From the NCBI GenBank assembly GCA_034434015.1, contig DAOUAB010000059.1, forward strand, positions 32,562 to 96,561: a stretch of DNA of 64,000 nucleotides, in the 5' to 3' direction. The DNA comes from SpSt-583 sp034434015 (lineage in GTDB: Bacteria > Chloroflexota > Anaerolineae > Anaerolineales > UBA6663). Made by a program: the position numbers and the translations under genes. The notes under the pieces were generated by a model. It worked only from the letters and a program-made list of their open reading frames with translations. It searched no databases and was not told the DNA's origin. This document shows positions 53,873 to 62,062 of this stretch, in pieces (position 1 is the stretch's first letter; each line of letters opens with the position of its first letter).

Positions 53873-55635
53873 TAATGGAGTTGCTCGAGCTCGTTGATCA
53901 TGCGGCTGATGACGTCGAAGCCGCCCTGCCAGAACTGCGCTGAGGCGATGTTGATGCCGGCCTCCTTGAGGATGCGCGCCGGGGCCTCGGAGCCGCCGTA
54001 GGACAGGATCTTGAGATAGCGGGGTATGAACGACGCGCCCTCGCGTTTGTAGCGCTCGTAGAGGGCCAGCACCAGCAGCTGGCCGAAGGCGTAGGCGTAC
54101 ACGTAGAACGGCGTGCCGTAGAAGTGCGGCACCGCCACCCACTCCCACTTGAACTCGTCGCTCACCTGCACCGCGTCGCCGAACTGCTCGCGGAGCGTCT
54201 CCAGGTAGCGCGCGGCCATCTCGTCGGTCGTCTTGCCCTGGGCGATCAGCGTGTGCGCCTCCTTCTCCCATAACGCAAAGAACCCCTGCCGCCCGACGGT
54301 GGCGTAGGCGTCGTCGAGGGCGCCGGCCAGCAGGTCGCGCCGCACGGCCGGGTCCGGTTCCTGGGCCACCAGCTTCTCGGTCAGCAGCATCTCGGAGAAG
54401 ACCGAAGCCGTCTCGGCCAGGGGCAGGGAGGCGTCGAAGACCAGCGTCGGGTGGTCGCCGGCCAGCAGGTAGTGGATGGCGTGGCCCAGCTCGTGGGCGA
54501 TGGTGGCGACGTCGCGGGCCTGGCCGTTATAGTTAATCAGCACCCAGGGCGAGAGGCCGGGCAGCGCGCCGTAGCAGAACGCGCCGCCGCGCTTGCCGGG
54601 ACGCAGCTCGGCGTCCACGTGGCCATCGGCGAACACCTGCCGGGCCAACTGGCCGACGCGCGGCGAGAAGGCCTGGAACGTGTCCAGCACCATCTGCACG
54701 CCGTCGCTGTAGGCGATCTTGCGGTCGGATTTGGCCAGCGGGGCGTAGATGTCGTAGCGGCGCAGTTGTTCCAGCCCAAGCCACCTGGCCTTGAGCTTGA
54801 AATAGCGCTGGAAGACGCCGGCGTTCCGGCGGATGACGTCCAGCAGCGTGTCCACCACCTTGTCCGGCAGATTGTTGGCCAGGTTGCGCACGGCGATCGG
54901 GCTTTTAAACCGGCGCAGGCCGACGTTCTCGTTGCGCCAGTCGGTCATCATGCTGCGGTAGACCTGGGCCAGCACCGGCGCCTGGGCGCTGTAGACGCGG
55001 TACAGTTCCTGGTAGGCCGCCCGGCGCAGGTCCGGGTCCGGGTGGTAGGCGTAGGCCATCAGCGCGTCGCGCGTCAGGGTCCGGCGCTCGCCGTCGACCT
55101 CGAGCGTGAACTCGAAGCCGCTGGTCAGCATGTCGTAGAGGTTGTCCAGGGCCTGGAAGCCGGTCACGTCCTTGAGGTTGATGACCTTCTCCTCGGCCTC
55201 CGAGAGGGTGTAGGGCTTGAAATTGCGGAGCTGCTCCAGCCAGTAACGCAGGTCGCCGGCCGCGGCCATCAGTCTGGCCGCGCGCTGGTCGTCCAGGGCC
55301 TTCCACCACAGCGAGAAGAACAGCGTGCGGTTCTGCACCTCAGCCGCGCGGGCCTGGATCTGGCTGAACAGGGCCAGCGCCGCCGAGTCCTGCGTGTCGG
55401 CGTAGAAGCGCAGCGCGGCGTAGACGAACAGCCGCCGGCCGGCGTGGGTCATGGTCTCATAATCGCGCAGCAGCGCCTGGAAGTCCTTGACGGCGATCGT
55501 GGGCTTGAGTTTCTTGCGCCAGGCTTCGACCTTTTTGACCGTCTTGTCGTGGGCGGCCAGCGCCCGGTCGATGGCGGCCTGGTCGCCGCCCGGGATCAGG
55601 GCGTCGAGCGTCCAGCGGGTGGGGGTATAGGGCAT
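53872..55635 (-). CDS. pepF: Oligoendopeptidase F-type M3 metallopeptidase
   Basis: 587 residues; a cytosolic zinc peptidase that cuts oligopeptides. The zinc motif is H381-E-L-G-H385 (ATIAHELGHAIHYLLAG), with the downstream Glu in SLPLAETASVFSEML. The N-terminal part (VEAWRKKLKPTIAVKDFQALLRDYETM) and middle helices match the PepF/M3B family, length included. The TAG stop is formed at the junction with the repeat element at 53808-53872. The gene starts 12 bases after ychF. Confidence 0.93.
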   Translation of the reverse strand: MPYTPTRWTLDALIPGGDQAAIDRALAAHDKTVKKVEAWRKKLKPTIAVKDFQALLRDYETMTHAGRRLFVYAALRFYADTQDSAALALFSQIQARAAEVQNRTLFFSLWWKALDDQRAARLMAAAGDLRYWLEQLRNFKPYTLSEAEEKVINLKDVTGFQALDNLYDMLTSGFEFTLEVDGERRTLTRDALMAYAYHPDPDLRRAAYQELYRVYSAQAPVLAQVYRSMMTDWRNENVGLRRFKSPIAVRNLANNLPDKVVDTLLDVIRRNAGVFQRYFKLKARWLGLEQLRRYDIYAPLAKSDRKIAYSDGVQMVLDTFQAFSPRVGQLARQVFADGHVDAELRPGKRGGAFCYGALPGLSPWVLINYNGQARDVATIAHELGHAIHYLLAGDHPTLVFDASLPLAETASVFSEMLLTEKLVAQEPDPAVRRDLLAGALDDAYATVGRQGFFALWEKEAHTLIAQGKTTDEMAARYLETLREQFGDAVQVSDEFKWEWVAVPHFYGTPFYVYAYAFGQLLVLALYERYKREGASFIPRYLKILSYGGSEAPARILKEAGINIASAQFWQGGFDVISRMINELEQLH

Positions 55636-55647
55636 GCTTGTCCTCTC

Positions 55648-56748
55648 TTATTTCTTCGCCGGGGGGCTGAAGCGGATGTTCAGGATGTCGCCGTCCTGCA
55701 CGGCGTACTCTTTGCCTTCCAGCCGGAACCGGCCTTTGGCCTTGAGTTCGGCCACGCCCCCGAATTGTATCAGGTCTGCATAGCTGTAGACCTCGGCCCG
55801 GATGAAGCCTTCGCGCAAGTCGGTGTGGATTTCGCCGGCCGCCTCCGGGGCGGTGGCGCCGCGCCGGGTGGTCCAGGCGCGCACCTCGTCCTCGCCCACG
55901 GTGAAGAAGGACTGCAGGCCGAGCAGGTCGTACGAGATCTGGATGACGCGGTCCAGGCCGAGCTGGGCGATGCCGTATTCCTGCATGAACAGGGCAGCGT
56001 CCTCGGGCGGGAGCTGGGCCAGCTCCATCTCCAGCTTGCCCTTGAGCTTCACGGACCGCGCGCCCGCGCCCACCTGCGCCGGCGTCGGCACGCTGTCCTC
56101 GTCGCCGATGTTGAAAACCACCAGCATCGGCTTGCGGGTGAGCAACTGGTAACTGGAGATTTGCTTTTCTTCCAGCGGCGAAAGCTCCAGAGCGCGCAGG
56201 GGCTGGCCGGCGGCCAGGGTGTCTTTGAGCCGCGTGAACAGCGCGATCTCCTGGGCGTGCAGGCCCTTGTCCTTGACGAGGCCCTTGCGCGCGTCCTCGT
56301 TCAGGCGTTCCAGCTTGCGCTCCACGGCCAGCAGGTCGTTGAGCAGCAGCTCGCCGTCCACGGTCGCCAGGTCGCGGGCCGGGTCCACCGCGCCGGAGGG
56401 GTGGGGGACGGTCGGGTTCTCGAAGGCGCGGACGACGTGCAGGAAGCCGTCCATGGTGGCCAGCGCGTTGAGCAGCGGGCCGGAGAAACCGGTCTTCTCG
56501 GCCGCCGCGTCGCCGGCGGCCTCCAGGCCGGCGATGTCGGCGTAGGTCACCTGGGCGTAGATGGTCTTGCGCGGCTTGAAGATCGCGGACAGGCGGTCGA
56601 CGCGCTCATCCGGCACCGGGACGACGGCGGTCTGGACCTCGAAGCGCCCGACCTGGCGCGCGCCGCCGACCGGCTTGTCGCCGCGGGTCAGGGCGTTGAA
56701 GACCGTGGTTTTGCCTGCCTGCGGCAGGCCGAGGATGCCGAGTTTCAT
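55648..56748 (-). CDS. ychF: YchF/OLA1-type ribosome-associated ATPase
   Basis: 366 residues. G1 loop GLPQAGKTT (7-15) is unusual: most YchF proteins have GLPNVGKST. Other features agree: YADIAGLEAAGDAAAEKTGFSGPLLNAL (G3 region), MLVVFNIGDED (altered G4, as expected for ATP preference) and a C-terminal TGS domain (EIHTDLREGFIRAEVYSYADL). It is thought to act on ribosomes or stress response. It is divergent from the LAGLIDADG gene. Confidence 0.9.
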   Translation of the reverse strand: MKLGILGLPQAGKTTVFNALTRGDKPVGGARQVGRFEVQTAVVPVPDERVDRLSAIFKPRKTIYAQVTYADIAGLEAAGDAAAEKTGFSGPLLNALATMDGFLHVVRAFENPTVPHPSGAVDPARDLATVDGELLLNDLLAVERKLERLNEDARKGLVKDKGLHAQEIALFTRLKDTLAAGQPLRALELSPLEEKQISSYQLLTRKPMLVVFNIGDEDSVPTPAQVGAGARSVKLKGKLEMELAQLPPEDAALFMQEYGIAQLGLDRVIQISYDLLGLQSFFTVGEDEVRAWTTRRGATAPEAAGEIHTDLREGFIRAEVYSYADLIQFGGVAELKAKGRFRLEGKEYAVQDGDILNIRFSPPAKK

Positions 56749-56807
56749 AGGCGGTGGGTGACTTGTGGCCGTAGACCGGGCGTTCTATAAGGGCGACACT
56801 GACAGGG

Positions 56808-57632
56808 ATGACTGAGCCTGTGCATTCTAACTCAGAAGAACTCCGGCGTCTGTATGTGGTCGAAGGCCTGACGGTGGAAGCGATGGCGCGCTGGCTGGGC
56901 TGCGGCGCGACGACCGTCATCCGCCGGCTGGCGGCGCTGGGCGTGCCGCGCCGGCCGCGCGGGCCTCAACCGGCGTCGCGCACGGACTTCGCCGGCTGGT
57001 CCGCGCCGCTGGCGTATGCCGTGGGCCTGATTGCGACGGATGGCAATCTGTCGCCAGATGGTCGACACATCAGCCTCACCTCCAAGGACACCGATCTGCT
57101 GCAAACCGTGAAAACGATCCTGGGGCTTCCCAACGCGATCACGGCGAATAGCAACGGGCAGGGGGGCTTTGCCTGCCGAATCCAGTGGGGGGACCGTGTC
57201 ATGTATCAATGGTTGCTCTCCATTGGTTTGATGCCGGCTAAAAGCCTTCGCCTCGGTCCGCTGCTGATCCCCGACGAGTTCTTCCGCGATTTTCTGCGTG
57301 GTTGTATTGACGGCGACGGCTCCATCATCACTTACACCGACCGTTACAACACAGTCAAGAACGCGAAGTACGTCTATGAACGGTTGTTCGTCATACTGGT
57401 GTCCGCCAGCCGACCATTCCTCGAATGGAGCCACGACACCGTGACCCGGCTAATTGGCCTTCGCGGTGCTGTGATCACTCGGGAATTAAAGCCACTCAAA
57501 CATGCTATTTCGATGTTGAAGTACGCCAAGCATGACTCGATCCGGCTCTTGAACTGGCTCTACTATGCGCCAGACGTCCACTGCCTGGCTCGCAAGAAGG
57601 CAATCGCGCTGCCCTTTCTCCATCGCCCATGA
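56808..57632 (+). CDS. Free-standing LAGLIDADG homing-endonuclease-like protein with N-terminal HTH
   Basis: 274 residues. An N-terminal resolvase-like helix-turn-helix (about 10-50, LYVVEGLTVEAMARWLGCGATTVIRRLAALGV) precedes two LAGLIDADG helices: AYAVGLIATDGN (69-80) and RDFLRGCIDGDGS (160-172). Both keep the catalytic acidic residue (D78 and D168/D170). No intron or intein host is visible, so it is a free-standing form. It stands 45 bases before tRNA-Leu. It may be a mobile endonuclease or a domesticated DNA-binding regulator. Confidence 0.82.
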   Translation: MTEPVHSNSEELRRLYVVEGLTVEAMARWLGCGATTVIRRLAALGVPRRPRGPQPASRTDFAGWSAPLAYAVGLIATDGNLSPDGRHISLTSKDTDLLQTVKTILGLPNAITANSNGQGGFACRIQWGDRVMYQWLLSIGLMPAKSLRLGPLLIPDEFFRDFLRGCIDGDGSIITYTDRYNTVKNAKYVYERLFVILVSASRPFLEWSHDTVTRLIGLRGAVITRELKPLKHAISMLKYAKHDSIRLLNWLYYAPDVHCLARKKAIALPFLHRP

Positions 57633-57633
57633 C

Positions 57634-57663
57634 TTCACACTTCGCCCAGGTCTCAGCTATAAT
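57634..57663 (+). promoter_or_regulatory. tRNA-Leu promoter
   Basis: TTCACA (57634-57639), 18 bases, TATAAT (57658-57663), 14 bases before the tRNA. The -35 overlaps the end of the LAGLIDADG gene region. Confidence 0.6.
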
Positions 57664-57677
57664 TTGAATATCCCCAT

Positions 57678-57760
57678 GCCGAGGTGGCGGAAAGGCTTAC
57701 GCGGTGGTCTCAAAAACCACTGTCCTCACGGACATGAGGGTTCAAATCCCTCCCTCGGCA
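57678..57760 (+). tRNA. tRNA-Leu(CAA)
   Basis: Class II tRNA: acceptor GCCGAGG/CCTCGGC, anticodon stem GTGGT/ACCAC with loop CTCAAAA (anticodon CAA, reading UUG), long variable arm (TGTCCTCACGGACA), and T arm GGTTCAAATCC. Discriminator A; CCA not encoded. The terminator follows at 57766. Confidence 0.95.
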
Positions 57761-57765
57761 CTCAG

Positions 57766-57796
57766 AACGCGACGGCGCGCCCGTCGCGTTTTGCTT
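57766..57796 (+). terminator. Terminator of tRNA-Leu
   Basis: AACGCGACGG (57766-57775), five-base loop, CCGTCGCGTT (57781-57790), then TTGCTTCTG. Confidence 0.8.
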
Positions 57797-57837
57797 CTGT
57801 TTGCGGCGCGGCGCTGTTCTGTGGCACAATCCCGGTG

Positions 57838-58200
57838 ATGTCACGCGGCGCGGTGATCACGTTCCTCGTCACGCTGGCGCTCGGCCTGGGCGCCGGGCTG
57901 TATATCGGCTGGGTGGCGGCGCCGGTCCAGTACGTGAACACCGCGCCGGCCTCGCTGCGCCAATCGGCCAAAGATGACGCCGTCCTCATGATCGCCACGG
58001 TCTATGCCAACGACGGCGACCGGGAGGCCGCGCGCGCCCGCCTGGCCGAGCTGGGCTTCGCCGACCCCGGCTCCGCCGTCGCCGCCGCCGGCCTGCGCGC
58101 CCTGGAGGCCGGCGCGGCGGAGGCCGATGTGCGCCGCCTGGCGGGCCTGGCCGCCGCCTTCGGGCCGCTCCCGCCCCAACTCCAGCCTTTTCAACCATGA
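57838..58200 (+). CDS. Membrane-anchored protein, paralogue A
   Basis: 120 residues: MSRGAVITFLVTLALGLGAG starts an N-terminal transmembrane anchor, then APVQYVNTAPASL and a short helical, Ala-rich region (about 50-115). The next gene shares the anchor and the motif P-x-YVNT-x-PASL, so the two are duplicates. Function unknown. A CACAAT box lies just before the ATG and no Shine-Dalgarno is seen, so it may be leaderless; GTG 57835 is an alternative start. Confidence 0.7.
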   Translation: MSRGAVITFLVTLALGLGAGLYIGWVAAPVQYVNTAPASLRQSAKDDAVLMIATVYANDGDREAARARLAELGFADPGSAVAAAGLRALEAGAAEADVRRLAGLAAAFGPLPPQLQPFQP

Positions 58201-59003
58201 AGCGCCTGATGGCTTTCCTTGGCCTGGCCGCCGGACTCGGCCTGGGGCTCCTGTACGCCTGGGTGCTCAGCCCGGTCGAGTACGTGAACACGGAGCCGGC
58301 CTCGCTGGCCCCGCAGTATCAGGCGGCCTGGATGCAATGGGCGGCTGAGGCTTACGCCGTGGACGGCGACGTGGAGCGCGCCCGCGCTCGGGTGGCGATC
58401 CTGGGTGTGGCGGACCCCTCCCGAGCCGTCGCCGCCCAGGCCCAGCGCCTGGCGGCGGCCGGCGGCGACCCGGCCGCCGTGCAGGCCCTGGCCGCGCTCG
58501 CCGCCGCGTTGGGCGCCGGCCCGGCCCGGCCGACCGCCGCGGTCGCGGCCGCCACCCCAACCCCCGCGCCGCCGACGCCGACCCTCGAGCCGACGGCCTC
58601 GCCGCCCCCGACCTTCACGCCGCAGTTGTTGCCCACACCGCTGCCCAGCCCCACGCCGCCGGGCGTCTTCGCGTTTGAAGGCCAGTCGTTCGCGTGCGAC
58701 CCGCGCCTCCAGCCGCCCCTGCTCCAGGTGGCGGCCCTCGACCCGGGCGGGAACGGCGTGGCCGGTGTGGAGGTCATCGTGGAGTGGAGCGGGGGCCAGG
58801 ACCGGTTTTTCACCGGCCTCAAGCCGGAGCTGGGCGCCGGCTATGGCGACTTCGCCATGGAGCCGAATGTGGACTACACCGTCCGGCTGGCCTCGGACCC
58901 GGCCGGCGAGATCGCCGTCCGCTCCGATCCATGCAGCGACAGCGCCGGGAACCTGATCGCCACCTCGGTGCGGTTGACGTTTCGGCAGCCGCAGGAGCCA
59001 TGA
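58197..59003 (+). CDS. Membrane-anchored protein, paralogue B, with Pro/Thr stalk and C-terminal domain
   Basis: 268 residues. It starts MKRLMAFLGLAAGLGLGLLY; the anchor and SPVEYVNTEPASL mirror paralogue A. Then come helices (about 45-105), a Pro/Thr-rich stalk (about 110-155, TPTPAPPTPTLEPTAS-type), and a compact domain (FACDPRLQPPLLQVAALDPGGNGVAGVEVIVEWSGGQDRFFTG) resembling an Ig-like beta fold. The ATG overlaps paralogue A's stop (ATGA). Probably surface exposed; function unknown. Confidence 0.75.
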   Translation: MKRLMAFLGLAAGLGLGLLYAWVLSPVEYVNTEPASLAPQYQAAWMQWAAEAYAVDGDVERARARVAILGVADPSRAVAAQAQRLAAAGGDPAAVQALAALAAALGAGPARPTAAVAAATPTPAPPTPTLEPTASPPPTFTPQLLPTPLPSPTPPGVFAFEGQSFACDPRLQPPLLQVAALDPGGNGVAGVEVIVEWSGGQDRFFTGLKPELGAGYGDFAMEPNVDYTVRLASDPAGEIAVRSDPCSDSAGNLIATSVRLTFRQPQEP

Positions 59004-59605
59004 GCGCCATCATCCAACCTCTGCTGGCCCTGGCTGAGGCGGACCTGACCCGGCTGATCGTCGGCTATGTGTCGAGCGAGAAGTACCTCGTCTCCAAGAC
59101 CGAGACGCCGCTGCGGACCGTCATCGCCCTGGAAAGAGTCGCGCTGGATCGGCCTTACGAAAAACACTGGGGTCCGCCGGACCCCGAACTGGCGCGACAC
59201 TACGCCGGGCTGCCGGCGCTGGGTTTCTCGTTCGGCGCCTATGCCGGGGACGAGTTGGTCGGTCTGGCGCTGGCCGAGCCGTATACCTGGAACAGGACGT
59301 TGTGGATCTGGGAGTTTCACATCGCCGCCGGCCAACGGCGCGGCGGGGTCGGGCGGCGGCTGATGGAGGCCGTCGCCGGGAAAGCCCGGGCGGCCGGGCT
59401 GCGGATGATGGTCTGCGAGACGCAGAACACCAACGTCCCCGCCATCGATTTCTACCGCGCGGTCGGCTTCGCGCTGGAAGCCGTTGACCTGTCTTATTAC
59501 CGCAACGACGACCTCGGCCCGGAGGGCGAGGTCGCCGTCTTCATGAAGCGGAGACTGGGCCAGGGCGGCTACAGCCTCACCACTGCCGCCGGGTCCACGG
59601 CGTAG
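59000..59605 (+). CDS. GNAT-family N-acetyltransferase
   Basis: 201 residues from the ATG at 59000, which overlaps the previous stop; GCAGGAG precedes it. GNAT features: WIWEFHIAAGQRRGGVGRRLMEAVAGKARAAGL (acetyl-CoA pyrophosphate loop QRRGGVGRRL) and ETQNTNVPAIDFYRAVGFALEAVDLSYY. The N-terminal 60 residues are longer than minimal. Substrate unknown. Its 3' end overlaps the convergent isomerase gene by 37 bases. Confidence 0.9.
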   Translation: MSAIIQPLLALAEADLTRLIVGYVSSEKYLVSKTETPLRTVIALERVALDRPYEKHWGPPDPELARHYAGLPALGFSFGAYAGDELVGLALAEPYTWNRTLWIWEFHIAAGQRRGGVGRRLMEAVAGKARAAGLRMMVCETQNTNVPAIDFYRAVGFALEAVDLSYYRNDDLGPEGEVAVFMKRRLGQGGYSLTTAAGSTA

Positions 59606-60585
59606 CACATCGCCAGGTAGTACGCCACGTAATCCCCGTAGTGCGAGAGCGTCAACAACTGTGACAGCAGAGAGCGGCCGACGGCGGGGATGGCGTCGGT
59701 GTTGAAGCCGTTCGTCATGAAGGCGCGGCGCACCGCGTCCATGCGCTGGCGGACGGCCTCCGTCTCCAGCGCGCCGCGCAAAAACAGCATCAGGTATTTG
59801 TGCACCAGCGCTTCCGGGAAGAGCATGCCGGAGACGGCGTGGCTGGCCTCCGCCAGCGGGATGCACTGCGCCCAGGCCTTGCCGATCTGGTTGATCTGCC
59901 CCTGCCAGCGGCGCCCGGCCGGCGCGAGCGCGTCGGCCACGAACAGCACCGAGTAATGTTCCATGAGTTGTCCGGCCATGCGCTTGGCGGGGTTATGGCT
60001 GACGGCGCTGTCGGCGCGCAGGGCCGCCTGTTGCCGCCGCAGGGCGTCCACCGCCTCGGCGACGTCGGCCGTCTTGTCGTCGGCGACGCCGAGCCGGGTC
60101 AGCAGCGCGAGGGTGAGCAGGGCAAGGTCCGCCATGGCCGCGCGCGAGTCGACCTTCAGAGGGTAGCGCCAGACGGTCGCCCCCGGCAGCGCGGCCAGCC
60201 TCCCGCCGGACGTGATCGCCAGCACCTGCGCGCCGCGCGCCAGCGCCGTCTCCGCGGCGGCGACTATCTCCGCCGTTTCACCGGAATGGGAGAGCGCCAG
60301 GACCAGCGTGCCGGCGCCCACCCAGGCGGGCAGGTCCGGCCCGGTCCAGGCCATGACCGGGCGGCGGGATTCGGCCGAGACCACGGCGCGCGCCAGGTCG
60401 CCGGCGGTGGCGGAGTCGCCGCGGCCGATCATCAGGATGTGCTGCGCGTCCGGCCACGTTTCCGGCAGAGGCAGCGCCTGGCCCAGCGTCCAGGCCGCCG
60501 CCGCCTGGTCGGGCAGGGCGTCAATCACGCGGAGGTAGCCCTGGCTGTCGATCGATTTGAAGTAGTCGAGGTCGTCGAGGTTCAT
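59569..60585 (-). CDS. SIS-domain bifunctional phosphoglucose/phosphomannose isomerase-like protein
   Basis: 338 residues. Two SIS domains: ILMIGRGDSATAGDLARAVVS with LALSHSGETAEIVAAAETALARGAQVLAITSGG, and a C-terminal Pgi/Pmi-type half (DSAVSHNPAKRMAGQLMEHYSVLF, QGQINQIGKAWAQ, YGDYVAYYLAMCYAVDP). Relatives interconvert fructose-6-phosphate with glucose-6- or mannose-6-phosphate. It is not the classical Pgi. It overlaps the GNAT gene tail to tail. Confidence 0.88.
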   Translation of the reverse strand: MNLDDLDYFKSIDSQGYLRVIDALPDQAAAAWTLGQALPLPETWPDAQHILMIGRGDSATAGDLARAVVSAESRRPVMAWTGPDLPAWVGAGTLVLALSHSGETAEIVAAAETALARGAQVLAITSGGRLAALPGATVWRYPLKVDSRAAMADLALLTLALLTRLGVADDKTADVAEAVDALRRQQAALRADSAVSHNPAKRMAGQLMEHYSVLFVADALAPAGRRWQGQINQIGKAWAQCIPLAEASHAVSGMLFPEALVHKYLMLFLRGALETEAVRQRMDAVRRAFMTNGFNTDAIPAVGRSLLSQLLTLSHYGDYVAYYLAMCYAVDPAAVVRL

Positions 60586-60695
60586 GGCAGATCAGAGGAC
60601 CAATGACAGATGACGGACGGCAGACGCCGGGCGGAAGGCCCAGGCTGAGTATACCGGGTTCGGGCCCGGAGGGGGCGCCGGCCGCGCGAGGTGGG

Positions 60696-61517
60696 TCAGG
60701 GCCCGGTGGGCAGGTTGTAGATGTCGCGGGCGGGCCAGCCGGACCGGAGGGCGAGTTGTTTGGCCGCGTCTTTGCGTTTCAGGCCGGCGGCGACCAGGCC
60801 TTCCAGCTCGGCGCGCACGCGGCTTTCGGTCCATTTCTCGGCCGACCGGCCGGCGGCGCCGGCGATGACCAGCGTGATCTCGCCCGCGACCCCCCTGGCC
60901 TCGAAATGCGCGCGCGCCCGGCCCGCCGGGCCGCGAAAGATTTCCTCGAACCGCTTGGTCAGCTCGCGCGCCACCGCCACGGGCCGGTCGCCCAGCGCCG
61001 CCTCGATGTCGCGCAGCGCGTCCAGCAACCGGCGCGGCGACTCGAAGCAGACCAGCGTGCGCGGCTCGGCGGCCAGCGACTCGAGCAAGCGACGCCGGTC
61101 GGCGTCTTTGCGGGGCAGAAAACCCAGGTACACGAACGAGTCGGTCGGCAGCCCGGAGGCCACCAGAGCGGCCAACACGGCTGAGGGGCCGGGGACGGGC
61201 ACAACGGGATAACCGCCCGCCAGCGCAGCGCGCACCAGCTCGTAGCCCGGGTCGGACAGGGCCGGGGTGCCGGCGTCGGAGACCAGGGCCACATCGCCGG
61301 CCGCCAGGGCCTCCAGGATCGCGTCCAGCTTGGTCAGCTTGTTGTGCTCGAAGTAGCTGGTGAGCGGCGTGTGGATGTCGAAGTGGGTCAGCAGGCGCCG
61401 GGTGTGGCGCGTATCCTCGGCCGCGATGAGCGCAGCTTCGCGCAGCACGCGCAGCGCCCGGGCCGTGATGTCCTCCAGGTTGCCGATGGGGGTGGCGACG
61501 AGGTACAGCGTTCCCAT
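60696..61517 (-). CDS. rsmI: 16S rRNA 2'-O-methyltransferase RsmI
   Basis: 273 residues from the ATG at 61517. Methylates the 2'-OH of C1402 (E. coli numbering) in 16S rRNA. Signatures: MGTLYLVATPIGNLEDIT, AALIAAEDTRHTRRLL, LVSDAGTPALSDPGYELV, VPGPSAVLAALVASGLP, LVCFESPRRL and AREIT-like ARELTKRFEEI. The start overlaps the PAP2 stop by one base (TGATG). Confidence 0.95.
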   Translation of the reverse strand: MGTLYLVATPIGNLEDITARALRVLREAALIAAEDTRHTRRLLTHFDIHTPLTSYFEHNKLTKLDAILEALAAGDVALVSDAGTPALSDPGYELVRAALAGGYPVVPVPGPSAVLAALVASGLPTDSFVYLGFLPRKDADRRRLLESLAAEPRTLVCFESPRRLLDALRDIEAALGDRPVAVARELTKRFEEIFRGPAGRARAHFEARGVAGEITLVIAGAAGRSAEKWTESRVRAELEGLVAAGLKRKDAAKQLALRSGWPARDIYNLPTGP

Positions 61518-62062
61518 CAGAAAAGCCACACCGGTAGAAGCGGCGTCCAGAGCGGCTGCGAGAACGCCAGCCCCAACCCGAACGCCACGCCCAGGGCCGC
61601 GCCGGCAGCCACGTCCGAGACGTAGTGGACGCCCATCGCCACGCGGGCCAGGGCCACCAGCGGACCCCAGACGACCAGGATGGCCGCGAACCAGGCCGGG
61701 CCGAGCGCCAGGCCGAGGACGGCCAGCATGATGGCGCGCGCCGCGTGGCCGGACGGGAACGAATGCGGGTCCGCGTTGCGGTAGAGGGCGCCCCACTCGC
61801 CCGGCGGGCGCTGACGGCGCACCGTCCACTTGATCGCCTGGACGATCACGGCCGTGACCGCGATGGCGAGGAAGATCACGACGGCCCGGTACTTCCAGCC
61901 GGCGTCGCCGAGCAGCCAGACGATCACTAACCCGATCCCCCAGAACCAGGAGTCGCCCGAGTGCGCCAGGAAAATGGCCAGGGCGCGGAGCGGCCCGGGA
62001 CGCTCGGCGATGCGCAGCCGTTCGGAGAGGCGGGCGTCCGTCGCCAGCAGCGCCCGGATCAC
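61517..62062 (-). CDS. PAP2-family phosphatase
   Basis: 181 residues, with five or six transmembrane segments. The three phosphatase motifs are present: KWTVRRQRP (K-x6-RP), SFPSGHAARA (PSGH) and ARVAMGVHYVSDV (R-x5-H-x3-D). Such enzymes dephosphorylate undecaprenyl pyrophosphate or phosphatidic acid at the membrane. The stop codon overlaps the rsmI start, and the ATG lies 3-4 bases inside the nucleotidyltransferase gene. Confidence 0.92.
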   Translation of the reverse strand: MIRALLATDARLSERLRIAERPGPLRALAIFLAHSGDSWFWGIGLVIVWLLGDAGWKYRAVVIFLAIAVTAVIVQAIKWTVRRQRPPGEWGALYRNADPHSFPSGHAARAIMLAVLGLALGPAWFAAILVVWGPLVALARVAMGVHYVSDVAAGAALGVAFGLGLAFSQPLWTPLLPVWLF

